Assembly (NCBI GenBank): GCA_003013855.2
Contig: PVNU02002348.1
Location: 1,301,538 to 1,365,537 of the forward strand
Direction: 5' to 3'
Length of the DNA: 64,000 bases
Source of the DNA: Liriodendron chinense
Taxonomy: Eukaryota; Streptophyta; Magnoliopsida; Magnoliales; Magnoliaceae
Shown in pieces: positions 52,359-63,337 of the stretch (positions are counted from its first letter, which is position 1; every line of letters starts with the position of its first letter). A program made the position numbers and the translations under genes. The notes below the pieces were generated by a model. It was given only the letters and a program-made list of their open reading frames with translations, was not told where the DNA came from and ran no database searches.

Positions 52359-52718
52359 CCACCATGTTCAAGGACACCCATGAGTTTTCTAGAACATGTG
52401 AGCCTTATTAGAAATTGGGAGGAATATCCCGTAGAAATATGATGCCACTTAATCCCATCTTACCAATCGAAATTTTTTATTGTTGGGGCATCGATTTCAT
52501 GGGTCCATTCCCATCTTTTGAAAATTTATATATTCTGCTTACCGTTGACTATGTTTCAAAATGGGTCGAGGCAATTCCATGCCAGAACAATGACCATAAA
52601 ATAGTCATTATTTTCTTAAAAGAAAATATCCTTTCTCGGTTTGGAACACCTCGAGTCATTATAAGCGATGGAGGGTCCCATTTTTGTAACTACCCGTTTG
52701 AAGCTTTAATGAAAAAAT
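52359..52718 (+). pseudogene. element B integrase fragment, copy 2
   Basis: It is the tandem duplicate of 51184-51543 with very few base changes and the same internal stop. The near identity shows that the duplication is recent relative to B's decay. Confidence 0.85.
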
Positions 52719-53047
52719 TGTTAGTGCACTTTTCTGTGGCATACTAGTGCACCTTGTTTGTTAATCACTTAGGTCAGTGGGTCTAGTGTCAGTTGAGCTT
52801 AATGAAGACGAAGACTCAAGACTCAAGATAGATTAGATGCATCAAGGAAGAAGAAACAGGTAAAAGTGATGCCTTGGTGTGCCTTGCCTTGACCAAAACC
52901 TAACCCATAACCTCTTAGATGACTTGGACCAACTAAGTATATCTTTAGTCATCATCATTAGTCTTAGAACTCCATGAAAAACATGATAAGTTAGGCTAAT
53001 TAAAGAGGAGGAAGCTGATGTAATCAAATCAGCTCAAACAGCAGTTT
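52719..53047 (+). repeat. Copia-like LTR fragment, copy 2
   Basis: It starts TGTTAGTGCACTTTTCTGTG and is otherwise as copy 1. It ends at the palindrome 53048-53070. Confidence 0.8.
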
Positions 53048-53351
53048 CCGACCGGTCAAGACCGGTCGGGCCTATTCAACATTGGTCCAGCAAGCATGTC
53101 CGACCGGTCATAACCGGTCGGACGCCTTCAGCAACTCTCCAGTAACAATGACCGACCGGTCGGTCCTCTTCAGTAATATCCAAACCTGCATGGCTGACCG
53201 GTCACTGACCGGTCTGGCTTCCTTGGCCGACCGGTCACGACCAGTCAGCCTCTTTTCTTTTTGTTTTCTTTCTTTCTTTCTTCTGCTTTCTTTTCTTCTT
53301 TACTTCTTTCTTTCTTTTCTTCTTTGGTCCTCAAATGTTCTTCATCAGAAT

Positions 53352-54318
53352 TGTTAATGTCAAATTTTACAACGAGATCCTCCGGTTGTTCTCCTTCACT
53401 CCCACAGGGATTTCCTCCAACAGACCTGAAAGAAGACAGATTGCAACTAAGGGTGGCTGGGATCCAGCCGTCAGCCCTCCGATGCTTAAGTCAGGCCAAA
53501 GCAAGAAGAATAGCCAAGCAAAACGGGACAGAGATTAAATGTTGTGCGTGCGTACCTGCTCTTAATGGAGTCACCCCTTTATATAGATCTGAAGCAACCC
53601 AATTTGTTACGTAAGATATCGAAATCCCGCTGATGTCGCATACGATACTGAGATCTTGCTGATTTCGTGGGATAAGATCCTATCTTTAGAGTCGAGAACC
53701 AACCCAATGACTTATTTCAATAATCACGCCCCTTGATGGCAATCCCTTGAGATCCGGAACCATTTAGAGAAGATAAGCCCAAAAACAGACCTATACGGGC
53801 TGCCGGTAAGCGTAGTAATAGCGCTGATGTGTCATGATAAACTGGAAGCCGTAGTTGGAGTCATAGCTTCCGAAAAGGAAGGAGACGCCCGTAGTTGGAG
53901 TCATAGCTTCCGAAAAGGAAGGAGACGCCGACAAGACGGAGACCACCGAACTGGATGTAGCCCTGCTTGGCCTCGCAGAGTCATACTGCTCGACAGGAAT
54001 CGGGTGCTGGTACTGAAGGATAAGAGATGTAACCGCAGAAAAGTTGTTCGCATGTTGGAACCTGGTCGCGAGTCCAAGTGCTCGCTCATTTTGACGTAAC
54101 TCCTTTCAACGACTTATGAGAAGGTCTGCTCGCTATTCAGGGAAGGAATCTTTGATTCGCTTTATCTGATCATAGACTAAGGGAGCTCGAAGCCTTGCGA
54201 ATAGGTGCTCTATATTTATCCGTCCTACGACTCTCGAGCAGATGATCTCGCGGGTAGAATGGGCGCTCGTGTACAATCTTTAATAGCTGAGCTGATCTCC
54301 GTTACTTTGTCTATAACA
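53352..54318 (-). repeat. element E 3' LTR (967 bp)
   Basis: On the minus strand it runs TGTTATAGACAAAG...ACATTAACA. TATA (TATATAAA) is at 53585-53578. A 40-bp unit is duplicated (53851-53929). The GACTCTCGAG palindromic array seen in D is reduced to about one decayed unit near 54230. Confidence 0.85.
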
Positions 54319-54336
54319 GATGCCCCACAAGTCCTT
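54319..54336 (-). other. polypurine tract of element E
   Basis: On the minus strand AAGGACTTGTGGGGCATC lies directly before the 3' LTR. It corresponds to D's tract with one G changed to T. Confidence 0.6.
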
Positions 54337-54490
54337 GCCGCCAAGAATTTTTAAGGGAAGGACTTAGCTCACTATCACACGTAACCGCCCGCTGCTTTCA
54401 TCGAGAACGGCACCTCACATGATGGGCTGGAATTAATGAGCGCCAGCTTTCCGTAGCCTTTTCGCTGATGGAAAATGAAGGGGCGCTCGC

Positions 54491-54590
54491 CACGTGTTTG
54501 AGGAGTTAATGGGCGTGCCTGCTCGAGCGCTGTGTCAAAGGAGGGACTGCCACGTGCCATCAGATACAGCGAAATGATTGCCTATAAATA
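54491..54590 (+). promoter_or_regulatory. antisense promoter in element E: two G-boxes and a TATA box
   Basis: CACGTG is at 54491-54496 and 54551-54556, and TATAAATA at 54583-54590, with the antisense-gene ATG at 54745. Order and spacing match element D. Confidence 0.7.
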
Positions 54591-54744
54591 TACAGAGTCC
54601 GCCATTTCTTTGATTTTCTACAGAAGCTTTTTCGAAAGGAACTTGCAGTCTTTTCTTTCCATTCTTCTTCCTCCTCCGGTGTTCATTTTCTTTTCTGTTT
54701 TTGGTATACTTCCTTTTTTCTCCTTCTTTTATTTTTATCTTCTC

Positions 54745-56942
54745 ATGGCTGGGAACTCTGACGAGACCACTGTCCCTCTTGGTGATGCCACTCTGGAATC
54801 CTCTGCCTCCAGCAGCGCGAGGGTTCCGGCAGGAGATACACAGCAGCCGGATATCCTTCCGTTTTATCGGAGGACCGGCTGGCTGAGCTACGGGAGAGAT
54901 ACCTGATCCCGGACTCAGTCACTCTCCGCTTGCCCGGAGGTGGAGAAACACCAGACTCCCCCCCCCCCCCCCCCCCCCCCCCCCAAGGATGCGTAGCATT
55001 TTACGAGTACCAGCTTATCCTGGGGGTACGCCTTCCCCTCCATCCCTTCATTCGCGATGTACTCCGGTGTTACAAGATTGCCCCCGGGCAACTCATCGTG
55101 AACTGGTGGAGGGTAGTTTTGGGCTCCTTTGCCCTTTGGGCTCAGGCTGGCAACGGGGAACTCACGGCGGAGGAGTTCCTCCGTATGTTTCGTCTGAAGA
55201 AAGCTCCATCCAGCGAAGGCTGGTATTATTTGTGTTATTGGCACCGGGATAATTTCGTGTTGGGGAAGCCCTCCTCGAACTATCCCGGCTGGAGGAAGCG
55301 GTGGTTCTATGCTTCCGGGAGCTGGGAGTCTGCCTCCTTCAGGGGTCCAGGAGTGACCCGGTTTTTCTGTGAAGGTAGACACAATCCCGCATTGTGCCGT
55401 TTTTTCAGATAGGTTTTTAGGGTTTTGCTTCGTTTGACCCCTGTTTGTGCTCGCAGGTATCCCGGCCTTGAGAAAACCGAATTTGAAGGGAGGGATCAAC
55501 GAGAAGATTGTCAAAGTGTACAAGGTGCCTGTCGGAGATAGGCATATCGAGGCTTGCTTGTCTCCTTCGCGACTTGCAGCCGCGGGCCTCATATCCAGAA
55601 GAGAAGTTGAGATGACGAAGGCTGGAGAGAAGAGAGGCCTACTGCCCCGACTGAAGGGCACAAGCTCCAAGAGGCAGAAGAGAACCCCTGCCGAACCTTC
55701 TCAATCTTCCATCAGCACGGGCAGCGATCAGCCTGCCCTTCCCGCGAGCATGGCGGGGGCCCCAGCTGGGCCCACTATTCCTTCACTGGTGGTCGCACCT
55801 GGACCACCAGTGATTAATATTGCTGATAATTCCCCGGATAGGGTGGGGTCCGGCTGCCCCCCAGCTGGAGAGGCTCGAGAGCAGATGGAGCCTCAAGAGC
55901 TGGCTCCTGCTCGCGAACTGATCCCTGCTGCCGAGCAAGGATCTGCTCGCGAGTCAATGCCTCCCCCTCGCAAGACGACCGGGTTGGTCGTTGCCCAACC
56001 GTCGGGAAGGGGGACATATTCTATTCCCCGCCATCTCCATCCAGTATGCAAATTTTTGTTTGAGAACGTCCCGCCTCATGCCTTCGGCTCTCTTCCCGAG
56101 CCAAGCCCTGAGAACCTTCTCCTCGAAGCGGGGATGAGGATGGTTCAGGTAAGACTTCGTCAAGACCTGCTTCGATCTGTTATTACGTTCCAGAATACTC
56201 TCTTATATTTTTCATCTCTTTTACAGGGCTTAGATCTTATTCTGCGAACGAGGCGTGATATCGTTGCCGCCCGTCGCACGATAGATGAGGCTGAGGGAAA
56301 GAGGACTGCCTTGGAAAAGGCAGTTCAAGGAAGAGATCAACTGCTCAAGGCTCGTCAGGCGGTGATCGCGAAGAGAGATGAGGAGAAAAAGATCCTCATC
56401 GAGAAGATCCAAGTCCTGACCGACAGGTATCAGGCCTTGGACTCAGACTACGTGAAGCTCACGGGTTTGAAGGAGAAGGCTGAGAGAGAGAGGGAGATCT
56501 TTCGACAATACAAGATCTCGTTGGAGGAGCAGTTCGCGGAGGCCAGGTCGCAGCTCAAGGAGGCCTACGACAACCTGACCAGGGAGCGCACCGCTCTTGC
56601 GCAGCTTAAGGACGACTCGATCCACTGGGACGAGGAGAGAGTCGCCCTTGTAAAAATGCTCTCGGAGGAAGGTCCTCGGGCGGTTTCCGAGTTCCGGACT
56701 TCGCAGCTATATGACGACGAAAGGTACGAGTCGTATGATGCTGGTCGCGACTTTGCGCTAAGAGTAGTGCAACGAATAATCCCATCCTTTGATATGGGGG
56801 AGTTTGGTCGAGTCGTGACCATCATAGCTGCCGAAGAGCAAGCTGCTGCTGGAGAACGAGGTGACTGAGGGCCACTCAAGCTGAAGGGGCTCCAGAAATG
56901 GGCCCTGAAGTTGAGAGCACAGCTCCTCCTCCAAAGGATTGA
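54745..56942 (+). pseudogene. element E antisense gene, three exons, two frameshifts
   Basis: Exon 1 is 54745-55374, exon 2 55457-56148 and exon 3 56227-56942, with GT-AG introns of 82 and 78 bases at the same positions as D. Exon 1 has lost a G near 54826. It recovers the conserved domain downstream (LPLHPFIRDVLRCYKIAPGQ, WRVVLGSFALW, GWYYLCYW). Exon 2 is open and keeps the C that D lost. Exon 3 is the coiled coil and ends in a shifted frame near 56868. The second intron is read through without a stop in one frame. A run of 27 C (54958-54984) codes for proline. Confidence 0.75.
54958..54984 (+). repeat. homopolymer run of 27 C
   Basis: It is in exon 1 of the antisense gene, at the same place as D's run of 34. 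Confidence 0.9.
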
Positions 56943-57776
56943 TTTTCTTTGTTTTCCTCTCTTGTATCCGTGAATAGATATTGTAAACATTTATCATCAA
57001 TGAAAAAATATTTTTAGAAGTATTGTCCTCGTTTACTCTTTCCCTTTCACGCAATGAATGCCTTCTCGTTTCTGTTTACTTTCTTTTCATGTATTGAATG
57101 CCTTGTTGCAATGAGAGGTGCTCAATCCCGGGGGGTCGTTGCGACTAAACCCTCGTGGAGATAGACTGATCTATCGATTGAGACTCCTAAGTTGATTTCA
57201 TGTTGATTCATCAGAGGATGCGATCCCTTAATCCGAGCACAAGTTACGCTGCTCGCAATTAGGGTGTAGGACTGGTTCGAGCGCGAGTTGCGGTGCTCGC
57301 GATTAGGGTCTATGACTGCTACTCGAGCACGAGCTGCGGTGCTCGCGATTAGGTTATATGACTACGACCCCTTAATGCGAGCACGAGCTGCAGTGCTCGC
57401 ATTCCGGAAGTGCGATCCCTTCTCTCACCAATCGCGAGCAACTAACTCATGAAAAAAAATGAATTGGACTCAATCCGGGGGTCATGTGACCGTGTCCGCG
57501 TTGAGATAGACTGATCTATCGATTGAGGATTTTGATTCTACAAGGGCCAGAAGGTTGGTCAAGAGATGGTATACATTCTCTTCGAGGCTATTCAGGTCCA
57601 TGTAAATGGAGAAGCAACCAACTAGTAACGATTTCAGTCCTACCAAAGGTAGGCAATTGGCCAAGAGGATGTGTAAGCACTCTCTTCAGGGCTATTCAGG
57701 TCCATATAAATGGAAGTAGCGGCCAAAAGATATCTTTCACTTTATTCATAAAACGTTGTAATAAACTACATCGAAT
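56943..57776. other. element E region between convergent genes
   Basis: It is the counterpart of 33855-34481 in D. It carries a repeated GATAGACTGATCTATCGATT segment (near 57159 and 57503) that occurs once in D, two diverged copies of the TTCAGGTCCAT segment near 57590 and 57690, and the four-unit hairpin array. No ORF is seen. Confidence 0.7.
57234..57400. repeat. four hairpin units between the convergent genes (E)
   Basis: CGAGCAC...GTGCTCG-type imperfect palindromes start at 57234, 57278, 57324 and 57378 (spacing 44-54). The linker ATTAGG is shared. D has two units. Confidence 0.8.
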
Positions 57777-60700
57777 CTAGGGGTAGTATCGTAGCAAATG
57801 CTCTACGTGCCAAGGGCGACGTACGGGCTTCCCTTGCATGTCCTCAAGATAATAAGTACCGGGTCGCACAACCCTAATAACCCGGTACGGGCCTTCCCAA
57901 TTCGGATCCAATGAACGAGCAGGAACTCCAAGATTTTGCCTTAGGACCAAATCTCCGAACTGGAAGGATCTAGGCCGAACCTTCGCATTCCGATAACGAG
58001 CAATACGTTGTTGATATGCTGCCACTCGTACTTGGGAAGCATTTCTTTCGCTCTTCCAAGAGATTGAGATGAAGTCGGAGGTTTTCCTGATTGCTCGCGG
58101 GATCATACTGCTCGATCCGATATGATGGCACTTGAATTTCCACTGGTACCACTGCGTCAACACCAAATGCTAAGGAGAAAGGAGTTTCACCTGTTGATGT
58201 ACAAGCCGTGGTTCTATAGGCCCATAATACCTCTGGCAGAAGTTCTGGCCACACCCCTTTACATTCACCTAGCTTGGTCTTTAAATGATGCTTTATGATC
58301 TTATTCACTGCCTCCACCTGCCCATTCGCCTGAGGATGATATGGAGAAGTGCAGAGATTACGTATCTTCCATTTGTCGCAAAATTCATCGAAGGCCGCGT
58401 TGTCGAACTGCGTTCCGTTATCGATAATTATAGTATGAGGAAGTCCGAAACGACATATGATATTTCTCCATATAAACTTAGTAGTTTGTTTTTCAGTAAT
58501 CTTGGCTAATGGTTCTGCCTCGGCCCATTTGGTAAAATAATCAACCGCCACGATCGCGAACCTATTCTGTCCCTTTCCCATAGGTAAGGGCCCGATGATA
58601 TCGATCCCCCACTGAGCAAAAGGCCAAGGGCTATCAACTGGGGTCATCCGCTCAGACGGTACACGAGGTATAGGTAGATATCGTTGACCACTTGTCACAT
58701 TTTTTTAAAAAATTCGATGGGGTCTGCTTTCATAGTGGGCCAATAATATCCTTGCCTCATCGCTTTATATGCTAGGGATCGCCCCCTAGGATGGTTACCA
58801 CATGCCCCCTGGTGTACTTCATCTAGAACACGAAGTGCTTCTTCTGGATGAAGGCACCTTAAATAAGGGCAAGGAGAAGCTTTTTCGCAACAATATTCCA
58901 TCTTGTAAGGTTGTACCTGGCAGCTCGAAGCCGAATTTGTCTTGCAGCTTTCTTGTTCTTCTGGTAGGTATCCATCTCTGAGATAAATGATAATAGGATC
59001 CATCCAGCATGGAGACGATTGTACCGATATAACTTGCTCGAGAGTCACTTGGTCGATACTCAAGTTCTGATGGTACTCGATGGGGATCGAATGTGATAAC
59101 TCCGATTCCGGTGCAGAAGCGAGCTTTGCCAAGGAATCAGCAAGTTGGTTCTGCTCGCGAGGGATATGAATTATTTTATAAGTCTTTAGTTTGGCGAGCA
59201 GGATGAGGACACGAGACTTGTATAAGGCCATTCTTCTTCTTTGGCTTCGAATTCACCAAGAACTTGGTTGACAATGAGCTGGGAGTCGCGATGAATTATC
59301 AAATTCTGGACTGCGAGGACAATGGCCAGTTCGAGGCCAATAATCAGGGCCTCATATTCTGCTTCATTATTGGAGACGCGTGATTCGAAACGCAGAGCAT
59401 ATTGAAAATGCGACCCGTCGGGAGCCACTAAAATCAGGCCCGCTCCACTGCCAGTGGCCCGCGACGACCCGTCCACGAAGAGTGACCAAGGAGGCTGGTC
59501 GCTAGTCGTGACATTATCTTCAGAAGAATATGTAAATTCGGCGATGAAGGTCAGCCACGGCCTGGCCCTTGACTGCGGTCCTAGGACAGAATGAGATATC
59601 ATGCTCACTGATCTCGATCGCCCATTTAGTTAAGCGCCCGGAAGCCTCAGGTTTTTGAAAGGACTTGTCATAGTGGATGATTTGTTGGTACTAAAATAGC
59701 ATGGGCTTGAAAGTATGGTCGCAGTTTTCGAGCTGCCGTGACTAAGGCTAGGGCCAGTTTCTCCATATCAGAATACCTAGTTTCTGCATCGACCATTGCT
59801 CGACTGATATAATAAACGGGCCTTTGCACCCCGGAATCTTCTCTTATTAAAGCGGCGCTAACGGCCGTGGAAGACACAGATAAATAAAGAATGAGTTGCT
59901 CATGTGCTACGGGTTTAGATAAATGGGGGGAGCGCTCATGTATTGCTTCAGTTGTTGAAAAGCTTCTTCACACTGAAGTGTCCACTTCCAATCAGACTTG
60001 GCCGTTGCACGAAGGAGTTTGAAGAAGGGCAAGCACTTGTCAGATGCTCACGAGATGAACCTGTTCAATGATGCGATGCGACCAGCCAGACGCTGGACGT
60101 CCTTCAAAGTAACGGGGGATTTCATCTCTATCAATGCTTTAATCTTTTCGGGATTCGCCTCAATTCCACGCTGGCCAACCACGAACCCAAGAAATTTCCC
60201 TGCAAACACTCCAAACGCACATTTTTCTGGGTTCAATTTCATTTGATACTTCCTCATCAGATCAAAGGCTTCTCGAAGATCAGAAATGTGGTCATCTTCA
60301 ACGATGCTTTTCACGAGCATATCGTCAACATATACTTCCATATTCCTACCGATTTGAGCAGCGAATATTTTGTTGACAGACGTTGATAAGTGGCCCCCGC
60401 ATTTTTTAAGACCGAACGGCATTACCTGGTAGCAATATAGTCCTCGATCTGTGATGAAGGCAGTATGCTGGCTATCATGTGGATGCATCATAATCTGGTT
60501 GTAACACAGAATAAGCATCCATAAAGCTGAGGAAAGCATGTCCAGCTGTTGAGAGTCGACCAACTGGTCGATCCGCGGTGTCGGAAAGCTATCTTTGGGA
60601 CATGCTTTGTTCAAGTCTGAATAATCGACGCACATCCTCCATTTGCCATTAGCTTTCCGACGAGAACTACGTTTGGCGACCCACTCTGGGTAGTCAACTT

Positions 60701-63267
60701 CTTTTATGAAATTAGCCGCGAGCAGCTTCTCAACTTCAGTCTTGATTGCCATTTGTCTTTCTGCAGTAAAGCACGTCGACGCTGATGTACGGGTTTATGC
60801 TTCGGGTCAATGTTGAGACGATGTGCGATGACATTGGGATCGATGCCTGGCATATCTTTATGAGACCAAGCAAACACGTCCTAGTGTTCAGTGAGGAAAC
60901 GGATCAAATCTTCACGGTGGACACTGGTTAAGGAGAACCGATGTACCACGATCTTAGACGTGTCGTCTTCGGTCAGGCGGATCACCACTGTTTCCTCCCT
61001 CGGAGTTCCTGATTTCAAAGCATTTTCTCTCGGATCCAACGAGGGTGGTAGAGGGAACGTCGGGTGAACCTTGAATTATTTCCATGACAGGTGTCGCTTG
61101 AGCCTTCTTTCGATCTTGGAGGGCTATCTGGTAACAGGACCGTGCCTCCTGCTGACTTCCTCGCACGACCCCGATGCCATTTGGGGTAGGAAATTTAACA
61201 CACAGATATGAAGGGTGCAAGGCCGCTCCAACCTTAGTTAGAGACGGCCGCCCCAAAATGGCATTATATGCCGATTTTCGATCCACGACGAGGAAGTTTA
61301 CGAAAACGGTGGTCTTCGCTGGACTCTCTCCAAAAGTAACTGGGAGATCGATGCTTCCTTCAGGTGTTACTACCTCTCCTCCAAAGCTGACGAGGGGGGT
61401 TGATACTGGCTTGAGGAGGCTTCTGGATAGTGCCATTTTGTTGAAAGCCTCCAAGTACAGAATATCGGCTGAGCTACCTGTATCCACCATAATTCGATGA
61501 GTCAGATAATTTGATACCTTCAATGTGACTACGATGGAGTCTTCATGAGGGAAGTGAATTCCCGCTGCATCTTCGAGGGTGAAAGAAATTGGAGGATGGC
61601 TCGCTTTTGATGAGCTGGACGTCTGTTCCAGCCAATAGATTTGCTGGGGTTCTTTGGACGCCTTTCTAGCGTATGCTTTTCTTGAAGCTTGAGAGTCACC
61701 CCCACAAGCTGGTCCCCCGACGATAGTGCGAATTTCTCCCGTGGGCTCAGCGTCCTCTTGGTCGGTTTGATGATGAGGCGGTTCCTTTTGGCGAGATGAG
61801 GTCTTCGCCCTTTCTGGTGATCGATTTTTACGAGCAACATAATCCTAAAGATGGCCTTTTCGAATAAGGGCTTCGATATGGTCTCGTAGAGAGATGCAGT
61901 CCTGGGTCCTATGCCCGTGATCTTTGTGGAAGTAACAGAACTTGCTCTTGTCCCTCTTCTCAGGATCGAATTTGATCTTTGCGGGCCACTTTACATATGG
62001 CTTGTGTTTAATCTCCATTAGGACCTTTTCATGAGACTGATTAAGAAGGGTATAGTTATGGTATTTACCAGAGTAAGGCTTCTTGGGAGAACGATCGCGA
62101 TGATCACGACGATATTTTTTATCGGTAGAAGGGGTTCCCTCTGGCTTGCGTTTCTTACTCTGTACTCCATGACGTGTCAATGCGACTTCTTCTGCATTGA
62201 TATATTTCTGAGCTTTGGCTTGGAACTCTGCCATAGTTTTCGGAGGGCTTTTATCTAAGGCAAACCTGAACTTCTCACTCGTTATTCCAGCAATGAGGGC
62301 TGTAAGACCCTTTTCTTCAGTGTAACCCTCAGTTTGGACGGCTTCGGCAGTGAATCGTACTGTGAACTCCTTTATTGTCTCCCCATGCTGCTGTTTCAGA
62401 TTCATCAGATGGGAGGCTGGCTTCTTAATGCGAATACTTCCCATGAATTGATAAAGGAATATCTCCGATAATTGGGAAAGGAACTGATGGAATGGGGCTT
62501 TAACCCCCGGAACCACGTACGAGCTGCTTCCTTCAATGTTAGGGGAAAAGCCCTATACATAATTTCTGAACCATGTCCCCTCCAACTCCATGAGGGACCT
62601 ATATGTTTCCAGATGTTCAAGAGGTTCGCCAATGCCTGTGTACGGAGCGATAACAGGCGCTCGATACTTTCTGGTAACGGGGCTTCCATGACTTCGCTGG
62701 TGAAGGGAGATTCGGATTGATGTATCGCCGCCATGACGGCAGACGGCCGATTTGCCTGGTATCGCTGTTCCATGACATCAAACGATCATGGATTCTTTTG
62801 AGATCTCCTTCCCATGGTAAGGTATAGCTCGATGTTTCGGCGATGGAGCCCTGCGGTTGAGGTTGTCGAGACGAACTAGAATGTATAGAATGTGGAGACG
62901 GTACAGGGGGATGGCTGCCAAGTGGTGGGACCTGTGGTTCGTCCATAGAATGTCTAGAAGCTACCGGTATGGGTTGCGGTGGTAACCCTTCGGAGGGTTG
63001 TCTCTGCGGTTCAGGGAAGTGCTGATCAATCCGATTTGATAGCGCCTGAACTCCGGCGTTTAGAGTTAGGAGAGTGTTTCCGAGGAAACGTAAGACATCA
63101 TCTTGATTTCCAGAGGCCTCCAATAATGGGTTGTTGGTGGCATATTCGGGGCTCCTTGAGGGATATTCGTCGGATCAGGTGGAAGGGCAGGTACAGATTC
63201 CGTCTCATCGGGCGGATGGTGGTGGCTGCCTCGAAGTTGAAGGATGAACGGCCTTTTTAGGAGGCAT
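57777..63267 (-). pseudogene. element E gag-pol polyprotein, multiply frameshifted
   Basis: The ATG at 63267 and stop at 57779-57777 correspond to D's. Readable blocks on the minus strand are: N-terminal Pro-rich gag (about 63123-62617); gag core and knuckle CYFHKDHGHRTQDC (62516-61845); protease VDTGSSADILYL (61523-60954); RT with YVDDM (60752-60048), where the GYSGYNQ block is damaged; degenerate RNase H (59877-59668); second RNase H with FVDGSSRATGSG and NNEAEYEALI (59608-59186); integrase HHCC region (59231-58695); and core and C terminus (58698-57777, WGIDIIGPLP, ANGQVEAVN). At least six frame breaks mean it is inactive. Confidence 0.9.
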
Positions 63268-63317
63268 CACTGAAGGATTTTGATTGGTGGAACGATTGAT
63301 TTTGACGATCAAGTCGC

Positions 63318-63334
63318 TCCCACAGACGGCGCCA
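63318..63334 (-). other. primer binding site of element E
   Basis: On the minus strand TGGCGCCGTCTGTGGGA lies three bases from the LTR end. It is identical to D's site. Confidence 0.75.
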
Positions 63335-63337
63335 AAC

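Larger units (their letters stand above)
10542..53351 (+). mobile_element. element B: old Athila-type Ty3/gypsy retrotransposon, heavily interrupted
   Basis: B is the host of most insertions here. Its 5' LTR starts at 10542 (TGTTGAGCG) directly after the candidate target copy GTCAT. It is split by element A and resumes at 22136. PBS, gag and part of protease run to 25088. After element C the protease and RT resume at 45418. After the Copia-like solo LTR the RT resumes at 48087, and after the Athila-type solo LTR the integrase resumes at 51184. B's 3' end is not seen because the tandem units and element E follow. Many stops and frameshifts, and a changed RT catalytic motif, show that it is old and inactive. 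Confidence 0.8.
50743..53351. repeat. tandem segmental units of 1,130 and 1,175 bp plus a partial third
   Basis: Unit 1 is 50743-51872, unit 2 is 51873-53047 and unit 3 is partial, 53048-53351. Each full unit contains Athila LTR sequence, a piece of B's integrase and about 329 bp of Copia-like LTR. Each unit starts at a GACCGGTC palindrome. Unit 1 lacks one 45-bp palindrome repeat present in unit 2. The third is cut by element E. All anchors I checked between units 2 and 1 (and between the palindrome starts of 3 and 2) are 1,175 bases apart. Confidence 0.9.
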
